Source: Bog-159 sp049516155 | Lineage (GTDB): Bacteria; Acidobacteriota; Terriglobia; Bryobacterales; Bryobacteraceae | DNA: 64,000 nt | Reading direction: 5' to 3' | Assembly (NCBI GenBank): GCA_049516155.1 | Contig: JBEKTJ010000040.1 | Span: 1-64,000 of the forward strand | In this document: piece by piece, positions 61,504 to 64,000 of the stretch | Position numbering within the stretch: position 1 is the first letter of the stretch | Layout: each line of letters begins with the position of its first letter | Translations under genes and position numbers: made by a program | The notes under the pieces: generated by a model | Told to the model about the DNA's origin: nothing | The model's input: the letters and a program-made list of their open reading frames with translations, nothing else | Database searches by the model: none

Positions 61504-62271
61504 ATGATGAACGTTTGGATTATCTGCCGTAAAGAACTCAAGAGTTATTTCGCCTCGCCGATCGCCTATCTCCTGATGGCGTTCTTCGCACTGATTTTCG
61601 GCTTTGGCTTCTTTACCGCCACCCGCGACTTTGTGCGCTTCGGCTTCATGGCCGAAATGCAGGGCCGCAACATGCCGATGAACGTGAACGAGCAAGTCAT
61701 CCGGCCCCTGTTGGGATTCGCCAGCACTGTGGCGCTCTTCCTCATCCCCATGGTCACCATGCGGCTGTTCGCTGAAGAGAAGAAGACCGGCACTATCGAG
61801 CTGTTGATGACTTCGCCGGTCTACGATTGGGAAATCATCCTAGGCAAGTGGCTGGGCGCGCTGCTGCTTTACTTATGCGTGCTGGGTATGTCGGCCATCA
61901 ACATCGCCATGCTCTTCGCCTTCGGCAAACCCGATTGGAAGCCGATCCTGATCGCCTATCTCGGGCTGATCCTGCAAGGCGGGACCTTGCTGGCCATCGG
62001 CGCGTTTATTTCCACCACCACCAAGAACCAGATCATCGCCGGCGGCGTCACTTTCTTTGTGTGCCTGCTGCTCTGGCTGCTGAGCTGGTTTACCGCCTAT
62101 GACACTACCGGCTACGGGCAGGTGGTAAATTACCTGTCCATCGTGACTCACTTCGAAGGATTCCAGAAAGGGGTACTCGACTCAAAGGACGTGATCTTCT
62201 ACCTCTCCATGATATTTTTCTGCCTGTTCATCACGTCCCGTTCCATGGAGTCGCTGCGCTGGAGAGCATAA
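61504..62271 (+). CDS. ABC transporter permease (GldF-like)
   Basis: A 255-residue integral membrane protein, ATG 61504 (MMNVWIICRKELKSYFASPIAY); ATG 61507 is equally possible. The longer frame in this region runs over the ATPase. Six hydrophobic segments are visible (LLMAFFALIFGFGFFTATRDF; GFASTVALFLIPMVTMRLFAEE; YLGLILQGGTLLAIGAFISTT; GVTFFVCLLLWLLSWF). EEKKTGTIELLMTSPVYDWEI is the conserved loop of GldF/ABC-2-type permeases. It ends directly at the next ATG. Confidence 0.9.
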   Translation: MMNVWIICRKELKSYFASPIAYLLMAFFALIFGFGFFTATRDFVRFGFMAEMQGRNMPMNVNEQVIRPLLGFASTVALFLIPMVTMRLFAEEKKTGTIELLMTSPVYDWEIILGKWLGALLLYLCVLGMSAINIAMLFAFGKPDWKPILIAYLGLILQGGTLLAIGAFISTTTKNQIIAGGVTFFVCLLLWLLSWFTAYDTTGYGQVVNYLSIVTHFEGFQKGVLDSKDVIFYLSMIFFCLFITSRSMESLRWRA

Positions 62272-63702
62272 ATGAGAGCAGATTGGATTAAAGCAAGACA
62301 GACAAAGTACTCGGCCTATGTCACCGTCTACATCCTGGTGATCCTGGCCGTGTTGGGCGTGGCTAACTTTCTGGCGAACCGCTATGACAAATCCTACGAC
62401 GCCACCGCCAACAAGCAGTTCAGCCTTTCCGATCAGACCGTCAAGGCGGTGAAAGGGTTAAAGAAGGATGTCAGTATTTCGTACTTCGGCGAGACGACCA
62501 ATTTCCAGCAGGCACGCGACCTGCTGGGCCGCTATGCCAGCCTGTCTCCCAAGCTGAAGGTCGATTACATCGATCCGGTGAAGAAGCCGCAGTTGGCGCG
62601 CGCCGCGGGTGTCCACCAGTTAGGAACCGTCGTGGTGGATACCGGAGAGCGCAAGGAAGACGCCAAGAGCCTCACGGAAGAAGAGATCACCGGCGCCCTG
62701 ATCCGCTCGGTGAAGGGCGGCGAGCGTACCGCCTGCTTCCTTGCCGGCAGCGGTGAGCACGGTCTCGACGATAGCGCCGGGAGCGGCATCTCGACTCTGA
62801 AGGAGGCGCTGGAGCACAATAACTATAAGACCCGCTCCGTCAATCTGGCGACGGCGGCGCCGGCGGAGCCAGGCGCGGCTGCTGGCGCTCCTGTAATCGG
62901 CCAGGTGCAGGCAACCAAAGTCGAAATCCCCAAGGATTGCACCGCGCTGGTGTCGGCGGGTCCCAAGCTGCCTTACCCTCCGGCGGAGGTCGCGGCGATA
63001 AAAGCCTACGTCGAAGCCGGCGGCAGCGCGCTGTTCCTGGCGGACACTCCGTTGCGCATCGGCCCGCAGGAAGGCAATCCGAATCCCGAACTGGTAAAGT
63101 TGCTGGCGGAGTGGGGCGTCACGTTGAACGCCGATCTGGCTCTCGACACCAGCGGCGTCGGCCGGCTTTTCGGTCTGGGACCGGAAGTGGCTATGGTGAC
63201 CAGTTACGAATCGCAGCCTATTGTTCGCGACTTCAAGGAATCTCCCACGGTGATCCCGCTATCGCGCACATTGACCATTAATGGAAACACCAAAGTCACT
63301 GTGGACAAACTGCTCTCCACCACTGAGAATAGCTTTGCTACATCCAACGTACAGGGACCCATCGATCCGAAGAAGGGCGTTAAAGGACCGTTGGTTCTAG
63401 CCGCGGCCGGGACTTATAACACCGGCAAGCCGGGTAACTCCGGCCGGTTCGTGGTCTTCGGTTCGTCGCTGTGGGCGGCGAACGATGCCATCGGCTCGGG
63501 CCAGAACCGGGACTTGGCGATCAACACTTTCAACTGGCTGACTTCCGACGAAGACCTCATCTCCATCCGTCCGAAGGAGCCCGAGGACCGCCGTCTGAAC
63601 ATCACCGGCAACCGTATGAGCTTGATTTTCTGGTGGAGCGTGGTGCTGCTTCCGCTCGCTGTAGTCGGCGGCGGGCTCATGGTTTGGTGGCGCAGGAGAT
63701 AG
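62272..63702 (+). CDS. GldG-like ABC-associated membrane protein
   Basis: A 476-residue protein of the ABC-type substrate-binding-like GldG family. One N-terminal helix (YVTVYILVILAVLGVANFLANRY) and one near the C-terminus (LIFWWSVVLLPLAVVGGGLMVW) enclose a large periplasmic domain. Motifs: FSLSDQTVKAVKGLKKDVSISYF, YASLSPKLKVDYIDP, FLAGSGEHGLDDSAGSG, ALFLADTPLRI and FVVFGSSLWAANDAIGSGQNRDLAINTFNWL. It begins at the base after the permease stop and is coupled. It probably gates or couples transport. Confidence 0.88.
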   Translation: MRADWIKARQTKYSAYVTVYILVILAVLGVANFLANRYDKSYDATANKQFSLSDQTVKAVKGLKKDVSISYFGETTNFQQARDLLGRYASLSPKLKVDYIDPVKKPQLARAAGVHQLGTVVVDTGERKEDAKSLTEEEITGALIRSVKGGERTACFLAGSGEHGLDDSAGSGISTLKEALEHNNYKTRSVNLATAAPAEPGAAAGAPVIGQVQATKVEIPKDCTALVSAGPKLPYPPAEVAAIKAYVEAGGSALFLADTPLRIGPQEGNPNPELVKLLAEWGVTLNADLALDTSGVGRLFGLGPEVAMVTSYESQPIVRDFKESPTVIPLSRTLTINGNTKVTVDKLLSTTENSFATSNVQGPIDPKKGVKGPLVLAAAGTYNTGKPGNSGRFVVFGSSLWAANDAIGSGQNRDLAINTFNWLTSDEDLISIRPKEPEDRRLNITGNRMSLIFWWSVVLLPLAVVGGGLMVWWRRR

Positions 63703-63705
63703 GCG

Positions 63706-64000
63706 ATGAAACCACGTGGACTGCTTGCGGCGGTGATCGTGCTGGCGGCATTGGGCGGCGTGCTCTACTGGTCCAACCGGAAACAGAAGGCCGATGCCGC
63801 CAAGCCCGCCGCCGATACCACTGCCACTACCAAAATCCTGGCCATCCCGGACGATCAAATCAAGGAAGTCGATTTGAAAAAGACAGGCGCGGAGACCACC
63901 GTGCTACGCAAGGGCGACGACGGCAAATGGCAAATCGCGGAACCCAAGCCGTTGCGCGCCGACCAGGACGCTGCCAAGTCGCTGGTGAGTTCGCTAGGGA
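63706..64000 (+). CDS. DUF4340-type protein, 5' part
   Basis: Partial gene running off the end of the window. ATG 63706 is three bases after the GldG-like stop. It starts MKPRGLLAAVIVLAALGGVLYW, an N-terminal membrane anchor, then a linker and the start of a beta domain (ILAIPDDQIKEVDLKKTGAETTVLRKGDDGKWQI) typical of DUF4340, which is commonly the fourth gene in GldA-F-G-like operons. Extent and C-terminus are unknown. Confidence 0.85.
   Translation, partial: MKPRGLLAAVIVLAALGGVLYWSNRKQKADAAKPAADTTATTKILAIPDDQIKEVDLKKTGAETTVLRKGDDGKWQIAEPKPLRADQDAAKSLVSSLG

Overview
The window looks like a chromosomal segment of an Acidobacteriota bacterium, most likely a Solibacter/Bryobacter-type member. 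This rests on family content read from the translations: two proteins with the Solibacter-type TIGR03437 domain, a TIGR03436 VWFA-related protein, two GloVer-type tandem-repeat proteins, an ADOP-type ABC permease, a large Oar-like TonB-dependent receptor with a carboxypeptidase-regulatory-like N-terminus, and a CRTAC1/ASPIC-UnbV protein next to a TPR protein. The DNA is GC-rich. No rRNA, tRNA, CRISPR array or intact insertion sequence was seen.

Layout. 0-2.3 kb: the tail of a sigma-54 activator, a frameshifted BrnT toxin with an intact antitoxin, and an unknown gene. 2.3-17.5 kb: secreted surface proteins (TIGR03437, two seven-repeat GloVer proteins, a BACON-repeat protein) around metabolic genes (aminotransferase, glutaryl-CoA dehydrogenase, a membrane-bound spermidine-synthase-like protein, an NAD-dependent epimerase). 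17.6-20.1 kb: a small membrane protein/regulator pair, a PEP-CTERM protein broken by two frameshifts, and a Phd/VapC pair whose toxin is frameshifted. 20.2-24.5 kb: a tight purQ-purL-purF operon. 24.5-30.3 kb: a decay zone with a MazF-like remnant, a nucleotidyltransferase fused to an antitoxin-like leader, two broken copies of one amidohydrolase, and between them a polytopic spermidine-synthase-like gene with two frameshifts. 30.3-38.5 kb: isocitrate dehydrogenase, pcm, MarR divergent from an ADOP permease, a trypsin-like protease and a PilZ-like protein. 39.1-49.2 kb: VWFA protein, seven-haem cytochrome, remnants of an ATPase/TOPRIM defence pair, CRTAC1 and TPR proteins, and the TonB receptor with a clear terminator. 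49.5-57.2 kb: ABC exporter, a broken glutamine-synthetase-like gene coupled to an intact aldehyde dehydrogenase, a PemK/MazF pair, a decayed second aldehyde dehydrogenase copy, and a response regulator with an appended domain. 57.3-64 kb: secreted protein, esterase, lipid A acyltransferase, and a Gld-type ABC operon with a DUF4340 gene running off the end.

The strongest overall pattern is selective gene decay. About ten accessory genes (toxins, a sorted surface protein, defence genes, duplicated catabolic enzymes) carry frameshifts, dinucleotide slips or small deletions, while the housekeeping genes (pur operon, gcdH, icd, pcm, transporters, TonB receptor) read cleanly. That argues for real pseudogenisation over random sequencing error, although error cannot be excluded without reads. 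Several operons show translational coupling (ATGA, TGATG and TTGA overlaps), and at least one promoter appears to produce a leaderless mRNA.
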